Positions 16,253 to 24,863 of a stretch of 41,861 nt of DNA are shown one piece after another. Positions within the stretch are counted from its first letter, which is position 1. Each line of letters starts with the position of its first letter. The position numbers and the translations under genes were made by a program. The DNA lies in contig JAGPFF010000017.1 of assembly GCA_018056725.1 (NCBI GenBank), positions 1-41,861 of the forward strand, given 5' to 3'. The notes below the pieces were generated by a model. It saw only the letters and a program-made list of their open reading frames with translations, had not been told where the DNA came from and ran no database searches. The stretch is from Anaerolineaceae bacterium. GTDB lineage: Bacteria > Chloroflexota > Anaerolineae > Anaerolineales > Anaerolineaceae.

Positions 16253-16296
16253 CCTCACTTGCTATATAATCAAAGTACTTAATCATTGGAGGACCT

Positions 16297-17523
16297 ATGC
16301 AGACTGTACGCGACCGTTTTATCAAATATGCCAAAATTCATACGACTTCTCTTCGAGATTCTACGGACATCCCCAGCAGCCCCATTCAGTTTGATCTGGC
16401 GCGCGAGTTGGAAAAAGATTTGCAGGAAATTGGACTCGAAGAAATCAGCCTGGATGACCATTGTTATCTGATGGCTACTTTGCCAGCAACAACGGATCGC
16501 GCCCTGCCGGTCATCGGTTTTATTGCTCACATGGATACCAGCCCGGATATGAGTGGAGAAAATGTTAACCCTCAAATCATCGAAAAGTTTGATGGGGGAG
16601 AAATTGTATTGAATGAAGCCCTCAATGTCCGTATGAAACCGGAGGAATTTCCCGAATTAGGAAAATACATCGGGCAGGAGTTAATAACCACCGATGGCAC
16701 CACTCTGCTTGGCGCCGATGACAAAGCTGGTGTGGCGGCGATTGTTTCGGCAATGGAGTATTTGATCCATCACCCTGAGATTCCCCATGGCAAAATCAGA
16801 ATCGGTTTTACGCCGGATGAGGAGATTGGTCATGGCGCTGATCTATTTGACGTTGCGAAATTCGGCGCGGAGTATGCCTATACGGTGGATGGGGGTGAGA
16901 TTGGAGAACTTGAATATGAGACTTTTAATGCGGCAGAAGCCGTTATAACCTTTTATGGTCGCAATGTTCACCCGGGCGTTGCGAAAAATAAAATGATCAA
17001 CTCGTTGCTTCTGGCGATGGAATTTAACGCTATGCTTCCGGTTAACGAAAGACCGGAATATACCGAAGGGCGTGAAGGTTTTATTCATCTTATTATGATG
17101 AATGGGACAGTGGAATTGACCCGGTTGGCATATATCCTTCGTGATCACGACCGTGCCCGGCTTGAAAAACGTAAACAATATATGATCGATGCGGCAACCT
17201 TGCTAAACCGTCGCCTTGGCGAGGGTCACGTGGAACTTGAAATCAATGACCAGTACTACAACATGCGCGAAAAGATTGAACCCGTCTTCCACATCGTTGA
17301 AAATGCCAGACAGGCAATGATTTCATTGGGGATTGAACCGATAATTGTTCCCGTCCGTGGCGGCACGGATGGCTCCCGCCTATCCTACATGGGTTTGCCG
17401 ACGCCAAATCTCTTCACCGGCGGGTTGTATGCTCACGGAAAGTATGAGGTTCTTCCAACCCGAAGCCTCGAAAGGGCAGTCGATGTGATCGTGCGCATCG
17501 TTGAGATGTCAGGGAATGCCTAA
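16297..17523 (+). CDS. pepT: Peptidase T, tripeptide aminopeptidase
   Basis: A 408-residue cytoplasmic M20 family dizinc aminopeptidase that releases the N-terminal residue of tripeptides. Motifs in order: GFIAHMDTSPD (zinc-binding His and Asp, about residue 78), LGADDKAG (bridging Asp), TPDEEIG (catalytic Glu and zinc-binding Glu, about residue 174), TVDGGEIGELEYETFNA, and RGGTDGSRLS plus LPTPNLFTGG (about residues 350-375). The length fits PepT (about 410). GGAGG lies 4-5 bases before ATG. The gene has a long, structured upstream region and ends in a bidirectional terminator, so it appears to be a single-gene unit. It would finish the degradation of peptides produced by oligoendopeptidases. 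Confidence 0.95.
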   Translation: MQTVRDRFIKYAKIHTTSLRDSTDIPSSPIQFDLARELEKDLQEIGLEEISLDDHCYLMATLPATTDRALPVIGFIAHMDTSPDMSGENVNPQIIEKFDGGEIVLNEALNVRMKPEEFPELGKYIGQELITTDGTTLLGADDKAGVAAIVSAMEYLIHHPEIPHGKIRIGFTPDEEIGHGADLFDVAKFGAEYAYTVDGGEIGELEYETFNAAEAVITFYGRNVHPGVAKNKMINSLLLAMEFNAMLPVNERPEYTEGREGFIHLIMMNGTVELTRLAYILRDHDRARLEKRKQYMIDAATLLNRRLGEGHVELEINDQYYNMREKIEPVFHIVENARQAMISLGIEPIIVPVRGGTDGSRLSYMGLPTPNLFTGGLYAHGKYEVLPTRSLERAVDVIVRIVEMSGNA

Positions 17524-17530
17524 AAAATGA

Positions 17531-17557
17531 CCCCCGCTTGCTAAGGCGGGGGTTTTT
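17531..17557. terminator. Bidirectional terminator between pepT and the DMT transporter gene
   Basis: CCCCCGC pairs with GCGGGGG (8-nt loop) and is followed by TTTTT on the plus strand. On the minus strand the same hairpin is followed by TCATTTTTT. The two flanking genes converge here. Confidence 0.88.
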
Positions 17558-17562
17558 AATCA

Positions 17563-18423
17563 TTAACTCACGCGAAATTTTTTATTTAGTGCTTCATTTA
17601 GAATGAGGGCGCCGATGATTATGATCCCGCCGATCACCAACCGCAGGAGATTCGCCTGCTCGCCGAACACTAAAAGTGAAACCACCACCGCCAGTGGAAT
17701 CTTAAGATCATTGAAAATTGCCAGGGTTCCGGCATTAACACGCCGCCCACCAATATTCCAAAGGAAGAAACTTAACCCGGAAGCTATCGCGCCGAGGTAG
17801 ATCAGGGTCAGGATCTGTTTTACCGACAAGGAAATTGAGCTAAGTGAGGTAAGGAATAAGGTTGCTAAAACCGTCACAACCACGCCGCCGATGTAAAGCA
17901 GCCCGAACACCTGATGATCTTGGAGTTCTGGATGCTGTCCCATGATCCGGCGGTAATAAATTTGTCCAAAGGCATAACACAGGTTCGAAGCCTGAACCAG
18001 GATAAAACCATTCCAGACAGCCTGTGTTTGCAGAGCTTGACCCTCGATAACCCATGTTCCCGCAACGGTCACGAGCGCTACGATCATATGTAGGAGATTA
18101 AACCGCCGCGAAAACAAGTCATCGCTGAGGGTCACAAAGATGGGGGTGAAAACTGTAAATAGCGCTACTTCAAAAGCTTGCAGGGATTGGAATGCGGCAA
18201 GATAAAAAATATACATCAGTCCAAACTGCACGAATCCGGTAAAAGCTAGCTTCAGCCTTGTTTTCCACTCCACACCTTTTACTTTTAGGAAGGGTAAAAA
18301 GACCAGCGCGGCAATGAAAAGGCGAGCAAAGGCTACGAATGTGGAGTCAACGCCTGCCAGATTCCCTTTGATGAGACCAAATGAAAATGCCCAGATCATT
18401 GAGACGATGAAAAGCAATGCCAT
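17563..18423 (-). CDS. DMT-superfamily (EamA) transporter
   Basis: A 286-residue protein with about ten hydrophobic segments arranged as two EamA repeats. The opening ALLFIVSMIWAFSFGLIKGNLAG and the repeat ending at VEGQALQTQ are typical, and the second repeat ends with LVFGEQANLLRLVIGGIIIIGALIL, a common drug/metabolite exporter pattern. Such proteins usually export amino acids or other small metabolites; the substrate is unknown. GGAG is six bases before ATG at 18423. No co-transcribed partner: it stands between the pepT terminator and a gap before the sensor-kinase end. Confidence 0.88.
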   Translation of the reverse strand: MALLFIVSMIWAFSFGLIKGNLAGVDSTFVAFARLFIAALVFLPFLKVKGVEWKTRLKLAFTGFVQFGLMYIFYLAAFQSLQAFEVALFTVFTPIFVTLSDDLFSRRFNLLHMIVALVTVAGTWVIEGQALQTQAVWNGFILVQASNLCYAFGQIYYRRIMGQHPELQDHQVFGLLYIGGVVVTVLATLFLTSLSSISLSVKQILTLIYLGAIASGLSFFLWNIGGRRVNAGTLAIFNDLKIPLAVVVSLLVFGEQANLLRLVIGGIIIIGALILNEALNKKFRVS

Positions 18424-18533
18424 GGCTACTCCAATCGCCCAATCTTACCATAACCGGAAAGGAGCAAAAACCATTCACTGCCAGTGATAAATCTGCCAAT
18501 GCGGTGTGAGAACCTTTTGAGAAGTATCAGCAG

Positions 18534-18569
18534 CAAGCGCTAGCAGTGGTTCACCATTGCTAGCGCTTG
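18534..18569. terminator. Long perfect-type hairpin after the sensor kinase
   Basis: CAAGCGCTAGCAGTGG (18534-18549) pairs with CCATTGCTAGCGCTTG (18554-18569) with one G-U pair and a 4-nt loop. It begins 9 bases after the sensor-kinase stop. There is no clear U-tract on either strand, so termination is plausible but not certain; it may protect the 3' end of the operon message. Confidence 0.55.
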
Positions 18570-18577
18570 TCAGCGAT

Positions 18578-19975
18578 TTATTCGTTTGCTGCCGGAAGCT
18601 CGATAATGACCTTTAAGCCGCCTTCGCTGTTGTTTTGAGCGCTGATCCTGCCCCCTTGTGCTTCCACCAATTGCTTGCAGATAGCCAGACCCAACCCAGC
18701 CCCGCCAGTAGCGCGCGTCCTCGATTTTTCACCGCGCCAGAAACGGTCAAAAAGCAGAGGCAAATCTTCTTCCTTTACCCCCGGACCATTATCGGAAATT
18801 ACAATCTGTATCCGACCATTTTGACTTGAAGACTGAATTTGAATAATTCCTTCAACAGGAACGAACCGCAGGGCGTTCCCGATCAAGTTGCCAATCACCT
18901 GTTCCATCCGCTGCGGGTCGATGATGGCGTAGAGTTTCTTTTCAGCAGGTTCGTAGAGGATTTTTACTTTTCGGCTGGCTGCCTGTGGTTCGAAGACGGT
19001 TACGGTCTTTACCAGCAAATCAACCAGATTGGTGGATTTCAACTCAAGATGGAGTTGTCGAGTTTCTGCCAGTGTTAACAAGTGCAAGTCATCCACAAGC
19101 CTTTCCAGGAGGTAGGTTTCTTCGAGCGCGGGGGCAATACTCTCCATTGTCGGTGGGTAAACTTCATCCATGATGCCCTCCAACCGACCACGCATAATGG
19201 TCAGTGGGGTGCGCAGTTCATGGGCAATATCTGCTAACATTTCCCGTCGTTCCCGGTCATTGCGTTCCAAAGTCTCCGTCATTTGATTGAATTGGGATCC
19301 AAGCAGGTAAAGATCATCTTTGGAATTTTTCAATTTCACCCGTGTGCTCAAATTGCCTTTTGCAACATTCCCGGCAGCCGCAATCACTTCCGCCAGCGGG
19401 TTGACGAAGCGGCGCATCAGCAACACACCGATGATCACAGTTAGCAGGATCAGAAGCAAAGCCACGAAAAAGATTGGATTCAAGGCGCCGAGTGTGAGAC
19501 GGATAGGCTGCGGTACGGGAGGTTTTTCAGTAATAAGCTTGCCAACCTCTTTGCCATTGACCATTAAGGCAGTTTCCTGATACTGTACTGGCAATTGAAC
19601 TGCCTGCCCTGAGTTATTGCTCCAAAGTTGACCAAAATAGAAGATCACATTCCCAGAGGCATCGAGAAGTACAGAACGTTCCCAATCCATCATTAAGAAA
19701 CGAGATTCCGGGCGCATCGAGTTTTGAATAATCGTTTCCACACCGTCCCAGCTGCCTTTGCCTAAATAATAAGCTTCGAGGACGGCTGCATTGGGATTGC
19801 GGAAGTATGGATTGCGACCAGTATTGCGGCTGATCTGGGTGATGGTAAGAGCCAGGAGGGCAACCACACCCACAACCGCCACTACTAGAAAAGCGCGGAC
19901 CAGCACCAGTACCAACCTGCGTTGTATCGGCTTGACTGAAGTGGAGGAAGGCTGTTCTTTCGGATTACTTTCCAT
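18578..19975 (-). CDS. Sensor histidine kinase (BaeS-like) of the MacB-type operon
   Basis: A 465-residue membrane kinase. TM1 is at about residues 22-46, an extracytoplasmic sensor region of about 110 residues follows, then TM2 and a HAMP domain (RRFVNPLAEVIAAAGNVAKGN). The H-box is DIAHELRTPLT, and the ATPase domain has N-box NLIGNALRF, G1 DNGPGV and G2 GAGLGLAI, all intact. I chose ATG 19975, which overlaps the response-regulator stop by 11 bases; a longer frame to 20101 lies inside that gene. It should phosphorylate the response regulator upstream. The stimulus is likely an envelope stress or a substrate of the exporter in the same operon. Confidence 0.92.
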   Translation of the reverse strand: MESNPKEQPSSTSVKPIQRRLVLVLVRAFLVVAVVGVVALLALTITQISRNTGRNPYFRNPNAAVLEAYYLGKGSWDGVETIIQNSMRPESRFLMMDWERSVLLDASGNVIFYFGQLWSNNSGQAVQLPVQYQETALMVNGKEVGKLITEKPPVPQPIRLTLGALNPIFFVALLLILLTVIIGVLLMRRFVNPLAEVIAAAGNVAKGNLSTRVKLKNSKDDLYLLGSQFNQMTETLERNDRERREMLADIAHELRTPLTIMRGRLEGIMDEVYPPTMESIAPALEETYLLERLVDDLHLLTLAETRQLHLELKSTNLVDLLVKTVTVFEPQAASRKVKILYEPAEKKLYAIIDPQRMEQVIGNLIGNALRFVPVEGIIQIQSSSQNGRIQIVISDNGPGVKEEDLPLLFDRFWRGEKSRTRATGGAGLGLAICKQLVEAQGGRISAQNNSEGGLKVIIELPAANE

Positions 19976-20645
19976 TAAATTTGTACCCCACGCCATGCAC
20001 GGTAATGATTGAATCTGCCTCCAGACCGGTAGGATTAATCTTTTTACGAAGGTTCCGGATGTGTGAGTCGATTGCCCGCTCATAGCTTTCGAAGGCGACA
20101 CCGCGCACTGCTAACAGAATCTGGCTGCGGGTGAAAATACGCCCAGGCTGGCTGGTGAGGGTCGCCAGAATCTCAAATTCGGTGGGTGTGAGCGGGATTT
20201 CCTGATCCTCCACCTGAACAGTGAACCGCCCGCGATCCAGTGTGAATTTCCCGCAGTGAATTACATCAGAGGTTGACTCGTACTGCACCCGCCGGAAGAT
20301 GGTGCGTACACGGGCTACCAGCTCTCGCGGGCTGAAAGGTTTGGTGATGTAATCATCCGCTCCTAATTCCAATCCAACGAGCTTGTCGCTTTCTTCCACC
20401 CTGGCAGTGAGCATGATGATGGGAATGTTGTTTTCGCGCCGAATTTCACGGCAAATATCGAGACCATCCATGTTGGGGAGCATTAGATCAAGGACAATCA
20501 GATCCGGTTTTTCTTCCCGCACCCGGTGCAGGGCTTTCATGCCATCTGTTTCACTGACAACTGAAAAACCGGCTGCCTGAAGATAATCCTGGCAGATTTC
20601 TACAATCTTGATTTCATCATCCACGATCAAAATTTTTTTACTCAT
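19965..20645 (-). CDS. OmpR/PhoB-family response regulator
   Basis: A 226-residue protein from ATG 20645 (232 from GTG 20663; neither has a strong ribosome site). The receiver domain has the acidic pair DDE (residues 9-11), phospho-acceptor Asp53 in VLDLMLPNMDG, Thr in LTAR, and Lys in TKPFSPREL. The C-terminal winged helix contains LTPTEFEILATL and a recognition helix ESYERAIDSHIRNLRKKI. It would bind DNA as a dimer after phosphorylation by the kinase encoded next. Because both sit downstream of the exporter genes in one transcription unit, autoregulation of the operon is likely. Confidence 0.93.
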   Translation of the reverse strand: MSKKILIVDDEIKIVEICQDYLQAAGFSVVSETDGMKALHRVREEKPDLIVLDLMLPNMDGLDICREIRRENNIPIIMLTARVEESDKLVGLELGADDYITKPFSPRELVARVRTIFRRVQYESTSDVIHCGKFTLDRGRFTVQVEDQEIPLTPTEFEILATLTSQPGRIFTRSQILLAVRGVAFESYERAIDSHIRNLRKKINPTGLEADSIITVHGVGYKFNGK

Positions 20646-20693
20646 TTGATTTTGATTATCCACAGAAGCAGATGATCTGGCAAGAGGGGATTG

Positions 20694-21296
20694 TTAAGCA
20701 TCTGCTATCGATTCAGCTTGAGATTGAACTTGTTTTTCCGGAAGGAAGAGGAAAAGGACGAGACCAAGCGCCAAAACTATTGACAGGATGTTCAGAGCCA
20801 GATTGATTCCTCCCATTTGGCGGATCATGGAGGAGATGGTATAGATGAGTGCAACCGCTGCAGTGAGTATGGCGTATACTTTTGCCCACTTTTTACGCAG
20901 CACGATGCCTACTGCTGTGAGGATTCCACCCAAGAGTACAGCGCCACCAGCCACGTAACGTAGGAGAAGCATGACTTTCATTTGGGTAGACGAACCCCGC
21001 TCTCCAGGTGGAAAGGTACCACTTCCCCCTGAAAAAGGTTCACCTTCTCCGGGGCGTTGATTTGATTGCGAGGGGGGCATTCCTTGCCCCGGTTGGAAGT
21101 TGCCATCCTCCGGTGGGACAAAGTCATTATTTCCGGCACCTGGCATCTGCCCTGAAAAAAGCCCTTTATTGGCAGGGTCTCCGTTGGAGCGGAAGAGTCG
21201 GTCTCCTCCCAATAAAGGGAGGAGACCAGCGACCAGCATCAAACTAATGCATAAAACCAATGAAATAATCCTTTTAGTTGATTGGCGAATTTTCAT
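20694..21296 (-). CDS. Unknown membrane protein of the MacB-type operon
   Basis: A 200-residue protein I do not recognise. Residues 10-30 are a signal-like hydrophobic segment. Residues about 38-100 form a low-complexity linker rich in Gly, Pro, Asn and Gln (motifs such as GQMPGAGNND and FSGGSGTFPPGE). The C-terminal part has three hydrophobic segments, ending in an acidic tail. AGGTGAT precedes the ATG. The gene lies between the permease and response-regulator genes with gaps of 15 bp on the permease side and about 48 bp on the regulator side, so it belongs to the operon. Similar Gly/Asn/Pro-rich stretches end the adaptor and the ATPase of this operon. It could be an accessory or signalling subunit. 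This role is inferred from location. Confidence 0.7.
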   Translation of the reverse strand: MKIRQSTKRIISLVLCISLMLVAGLLPLLGGDRLFRSNGDPANKGLFSGQMPGAGNNDFVPPEDGNFQPGQGMPPSQSNQRPGEGEPFSGGSGTFPPGERGSSTQMKVMLLLRYVAGGAVLLGGILTAVGIVLRKKWAKVYAILTAAVALIYTISSMIRQMGGINLALNILSIVLALGLVLFLFLPEKQVQSQAESIADA

Positions 21297-21311
21297 AAAT
21301 CACCTGATGCT

Positions 21312-22547
21312 TTATTCGTAACGTAGAGCTTCAATGGGTCTGAGCTTGGAAGCCTGAAAAGCCGGATAGAGACCAAAGAACAAACCGATCAAGGCAGAAG
21401 AGGTAAAGGCGAGAAGAACGACATCCATCGTAATTTTGGCGGTGATCAGGTTGAGATAGGTAAACACAAACGCAATCAGCACGCCCAGGAGTATTCCCAG
21501 AATACCTCCCAGTATGGACAGAGTCATCGTCTCCACTAGAAATTGAAAGAGGATCGCTTTACGCGGAGCACCGACAGCTTTGCGCAAACCGATTTCTCGC
21601 GTACGCTCAGTTACCGATACCAGGGTGATGTTCATGATGCCAATTCCACCGACCAGCAGTGAGATGCCCGCAATTGCGCCCAGATAAACCGACATGGTAT
21701 TACTGATATCACTCAGGCTGGATAGCATTTGCTCCTGGCTTGAAACGGAAAAACCGAGGTCATCATTTAGCCCGAGTTTGTGTTGGGCACGCAATACCAG
21801 CTCCACTTTGGAGATGACATTGTCGATTTGGTCGGTATCTGCCGCCGAAATGGAGATGCCTGAGAGAATTGACTTTCCGTTGTATTTCGCCATTGAGCCA
21901 AAAACGCGGGCGTACCCTGTCTGCAGGGGGATGATCACATTTGAATCTGCACTCATAAAGCCCGAAGTACCTTTTGCGGCGAGCACGCCAACGATTTCAA
22001 AGGTCACATTGTTTACTTTGATGCTGCGCCCGATTGGGTTCAATCCTTCAAAAAGTTCATCAGAAACATCAGAACCGACTACAGCCACTCGCGACCGGTT
22101 AAGATCATCAGCATCGGTGATAAAACGTCCACTGGCAATTTCCAGGTTATTGACCTGCAGATAATTGGTCGTGACCCCGATGACGCTGTAATTGGTTGTA
22201 CGACTGGTTGTGGAAACCTGGGTTTGGGAGGAATAGTAGGGTGCCGCGTTGGCAATTCCATCCACTTTCGCCATTATGGCTTCATAATCCTCCAGCAGCA
22301 GGGAACCTGTGCGTGATGCTCCGCCCATCATCCCCGGGCGGAACATTCTTGCGCTCGAGATGGTAATCAGGTTAGTACCCATGTTTTCCACCTGTTCGGT
22401 GATATTCGATGTCGCCCCGCGACCAATTCCGAGCAGGGCGACCACAGCAGCCACACCAATGACAATGCCCAGGATCGTTAACGCGGAACGGAGTTTGTTT
22501 GCCAGAAGAGCCCGCATGGCAATGCGGAAATTATTCACCAGACTCAT
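21312..22547 (-). CDS. MacB-type ABC permease (FtsX/MacB_PCD)
   Basis: A 411-residue protein with the four-helix MacB layout. TM1 follows FRIAMRALLANKLRSALTILGIVIGVAAVVAL, then a large extracytoplasmic domain of about 220 residues (a MacB_PCD core), then three helices in the FtsX block containing GGIGIMNITLVSVTERTREIGLRKAVG and a final ASKLRPIEALRYE tail. These are diagnostic. MacB permeases transmit ATP-driven shape changes to the adaptor to pump substrates out; they are mechanotransmitters rather than alternating-access channels. Its ATG overlaps the ATPase stop by four bases (ATGA). Substrate unknown; macrolides, peptides and lipoproteins are known in the family. Confidence 0.92.
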   Translation of the reverse strand: MSLVNNFRIAMRALLANKLRSALTILGIVIGVAAVVALLGIGRGATSNITEQVENMGTNLITISSARMFRPGMMGGASRTGSLLLEDYEAIMAKVDGIANAAPYYSSQTQVSTTSRTTNYSVIGVTTNYLQVNNLEIASGRFITDADDLNRSRVAVVGSDVSDELFEGLNPIGRSIKVNNVTFEIVGVLAAKGTSGFMSADSNVIIPLQTGYARVFGSMAKYNGKSILSGISISAADTDQIDNVISKVELVLRAQHKLGLNDDLGFSVSSQEQMLSSLSDISNTMSVYLGAIAGISLLVGGIGIMNITLVSVTERTREIGLRKAVGAPRKAILFQFLVETMTLSILGGILGILLGVLIAFVFTYLNLITAKITMDVVLLAFTSSALIGLFFGLYPAFQASKLRPIEALRYE

Positions 22548-23329
22548 TTTTCACCTTCTTCCTGATGAGCTGTGTTGGAATTGCCATTGCCATTGGCATT
22601 GCCATTGATCAGGATCTCTTCCGGTCGTTTTGTTCCAGCTTTGATTGGATTTTTCACATATTCATCTTTGACGATCATTCCATCCATTAAATGGATGATT
22701 CGGTCGGTATGACGGGCGATAAATAGATCATGGGTCACGTAGACCACCGTCTGACCCTGTTCTTCATGCAGACGTTGAAAAAGTGCCATGATCTCATCCC
22801 CAGTTTTGCTATCAAGATTACCTGTCGGCTCATCCGCGAGCAAAATTGCAGGATCATTCACCAGCGCCCTGGCGATTGCCACGCGTTGTTGCTGTCCACC
22901 TGAAAGTTGGTTGGAGTGATGTTTCATGCGTTCTCCAAGTCCAACCGTTTCAAGTGCTTTTTTGGCTTTTTCAACGCGATCTCGGTAACGGGTGCCGTTG
23001 TAACTGAGGGGCAGCATCACATTTTCCAATGCGGTGGTTCTTGGCAGCAGGTTGAATTGCTGGAAGACGAACCCCACTTCATGCGAGCGAAGGTTAGCCA
23101 ATTGGTCATCACTCATTTTTGAGACATCTTTCTCATCGATGAAATATTCTCCACTGGTAGGGTTATCCAAACAGCCCATGATAGCCATTAATGTGCTTTT
23201 CCCTGACCCGGATGGTCCCATGATGGCGACCATTTCTCCCTTGTCGATCTTAAGGTTTACCCCGTCTAAGGCGCGGACTTCACTATCGCCTACTTTGTAG
23301 ATCTTGGTGAGTTCTTTTGCTTCGATCAT
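22544..23329 (-). CDS. MacB/LolD-type ABC ATPase
   Basis: A 261-residue single-domain ATPase. Walker [11 protein letters not shown]-loop FVFQQFNLL, signature [13 protein letters not shown], Walker [13 protein letters not shown] and the H-loop VTHDL are intact. It belongs to the LolD/MacB/FtsE group. After about residue 230 it carries an unusual tail rich in Asn and Gly ([12 protein letters not shown]), encoded by short hexamer-like repeats in the DNA near 22575-22605. GAGGA precedes ATG 23329. The gene overlaps the permease gene by four bases and lies 32 bp after the adaptor gene. Confidence 0.93.
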   Translation of the reverse strand: MIEAKELTKIYKVGDSEVRALDGVNLKIDKGEMVAIMGPSGSGKSTLMAIMGCLDNPTSGEYFIDEKDVSKMSDDQLANLRSHEVGFVFQQFNLLPRTTALENVMLPLSYNGTRYRDRVEKAKKALETVGLGERMKHHSNQLSGGQQQRVAIARALVNDPAILLADEPTGNLDSKTGDEIMALFQRLHEEQGQTVVYVTHDLFIARHTDRIIHLMDGMIVKDEYVKNPIKAGTKRPEEILINGNANGNGNSNTAHQEEGEK

Positions 23330-23361
23330 ATTAATTCCTCGAAGGTATCAGTGTCTTGTAA

Positions 23362-24828
23362 TTAGGGGACCATATTGCCGGGTCTGTTGCCATTTTGCGC
23401 GCCTGCGCCAAAATCACCGCCAGGCATGATCATTCCTCCGCCATTTGGCTCACTGGTGGTGTCACTGGAGGAGGTTGTGGAAGAGTAAATGACAACCACA
23501 TCGCCGGCTTTAAGGTCTCCATCCACGATAACGGTGTCGTCCACAATCTGCCCACTGATGACGGAGACACGCTCCTGCTGGTCACCATTCATGCGAATAA
23601 CATATTCACCCTGGGCATCGCTTTGTACCGCAGCGATGGGGACAAAGAGGGTCGACTCGGGTTCTCCCGTTTGAATCGTGACATTGGCGGTGGCGCCAAT
23701 CAGCACGGATGGATCGATTTTGTCCAGATCGACTCGGACGGTGTAATTAACCACACCGGATGAGGAATTCCCAATGGGGTTGATGAAACTGACTTCTCCA
23801 GTGGTATCCATACCCGGGAAGGCGTCGAAGGAGATGGCCGCTTTATCCCCGATAGTGATGTTTGAAATTGAGGTCTCATCGATGGAAATTTCGACATACA
23901 TTTTGGTTCGGTCGATGAGGATGAGGGCATTTTCACCCTGGCTCACCTGATCTCCGGGTTGGCTGTAAACAACAACCACTTCGCCATCAAACGGGGCAAT
24001 GACCTTCATGCTATTGACCGTTGCCTGGGCGGCATCCACTGCAGCTTGTGCCACAGCAATATCATCTGGATTTGGACCATCTTTTACTCTGTCATAAGCC
24101 CGCTGAGCACTTTCCAATTCTGCCTTGGCAAGTTCCATATTGGCTGAATAAGCATCAGCAGTGAGTGTATCTGGTGTGCTTGTCAGGTAGTTCAACTGGG
24201 TCTTCAATGTATTGACATTGATTTGAGCGTTGATCATGGCGGATTTCGCATTCAATTTTTGCAGGTTGTCATCTTTGAGATAACTGAGGTTTGTGTAATT
24301 CTCCGAAGCATCTTCAAGTTTGACTTCTGCAATTTCAAGCGCGACGCGAGCCGCTGCGATGCTGTTGTTGGAACCAATTTGAGTACCAATTGTATATGCG
24401 TCGGAGTAAGCGTCCTGGTATGCTTCCTGGGCGGCGACCAATGCCACCATCGCTTCGGCAGTGGAGGACATGGATTTGGCATCTTCCAAAGCCAGCCTGG
24501 CATTTGCCAGCGCTACAAAGCCATCGATTACTTCAGCAGGTACAGTTGTCGAGTCGAGTTCCATCAGGACGTCATCACTCTTGACTTGATTACCGGCTTT
24601 GACGGACACCGAAGAAACCACGCCGCTCGTGTTCCAGGTGAGCGTGGCAACCTGAGCTGCGGCGAGTGAACCGGAAGATTCCACGGTATCCGTGATGGTG
24701 GATTCTGTCACCAAGCCGGTGCCGGCGGATTGAGCATTAGTAGTATCCGATTGGGTGCATCCAGCCAGCAGCAAACCAATGATCAAAGGGATGATGAGTA
24801 ACAGGTGAGTTTGTTTCCGATTTAGCAT
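23362..24828 (-). CDS. Lipoprotein adaptor of a MacA/HlyD-type efflux system
   Basis: A 488-residue membrane-fusion-type protein anchored as a lipoprotein (lipobox LLAGC, Cys near residue 24). Order: a lipoyl/biotinyl-like half motif (GVVSSVSVKAGNQVKSDDVLMELDS), a long alpha-helical hairpin rich in Ala and Glu (about residues 110-270), a second lipoyl half (APFDGEVVVVYSQPGDQVSQGE), then beta-barrel domains. The C-terminal 30 residues are Gly/Asn/Pro rich. The start is ATG 24828 with AAGGAG; an upstream frame at 24858 has no better site. With no outer-membrane channel gene here, the adaptor probably works across one membrane and wall, as expected for a monoderm. It is the first gene of a six-gene operon. 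Confidence 0.92.
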   Translation of the reverse strand: MLNRKQTHLLLIIPLIIGLLLAGCTQSDTTNAQSAGTGLVTESTITDTVESSGSLAAAQVATLTWNTSGVVSSVSVKAGNQVKSDDVLMELDSTTVPAEVIDGFVALANARLALEDAKSMSSTAEAMVALVAAQEAYQDAYSDAYTIGTQIGSNNSIAAARVALEIAEVKLEDASENYTNLSYLKDDNLQKLNAKSAMINAQINVNTLKTQLNYLTSTPDTLTADAYSANMELAKAELESAQRAYDRVKDGPNPDDIAVAQAAVDAAQATVNSMKVIAPFDGEVVVVYSQPGDQVSQGENALILIDRTKMYVEISIDETSISNITIGDKAAISFDAFPGMDTTGEVSFINPIGNSSSGVVNYTVRVDLDKIDPSVLIGATANVTIQTGEPESTLFVPIAAVQSDAQGEYVIRMNGDQQERVSVISGQIVDDTVIVDGDLKAGDVVVIYSSTTSSSDTTSEPNGGGMIMPGGDFGAGAQNGNRPGNMVP

Positions 24829-24847
24829 TTCTTTCTCCTTGGTTGTA

Positions 24848-24863
24848 TCAAGATTCATCTTGA
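24848..24863. promoter_or_regulatory. Palindromic operator candidate upstream of the MacB-type operon
   Basis: TCAAGAT-TC-ATCTTGA is a perfect 7+2+7 palindrome 20 bases before the adaptor ATG, downstream of an AT-rich region with a TATGAT-like -10. Such symmetric sites usually bind dimeric repressors. The operon's own OmpR-type regulator would be expected to bind direct repeats, so another regulator is likelier. Confidence 0.4.

Noticed and set aside
16129..16296. Simple rho-independent terminator between DUF2085 and pepT
   Set aside because: The two genes diverge, so no message needs to end here, and no U-tract follows any of the stems.
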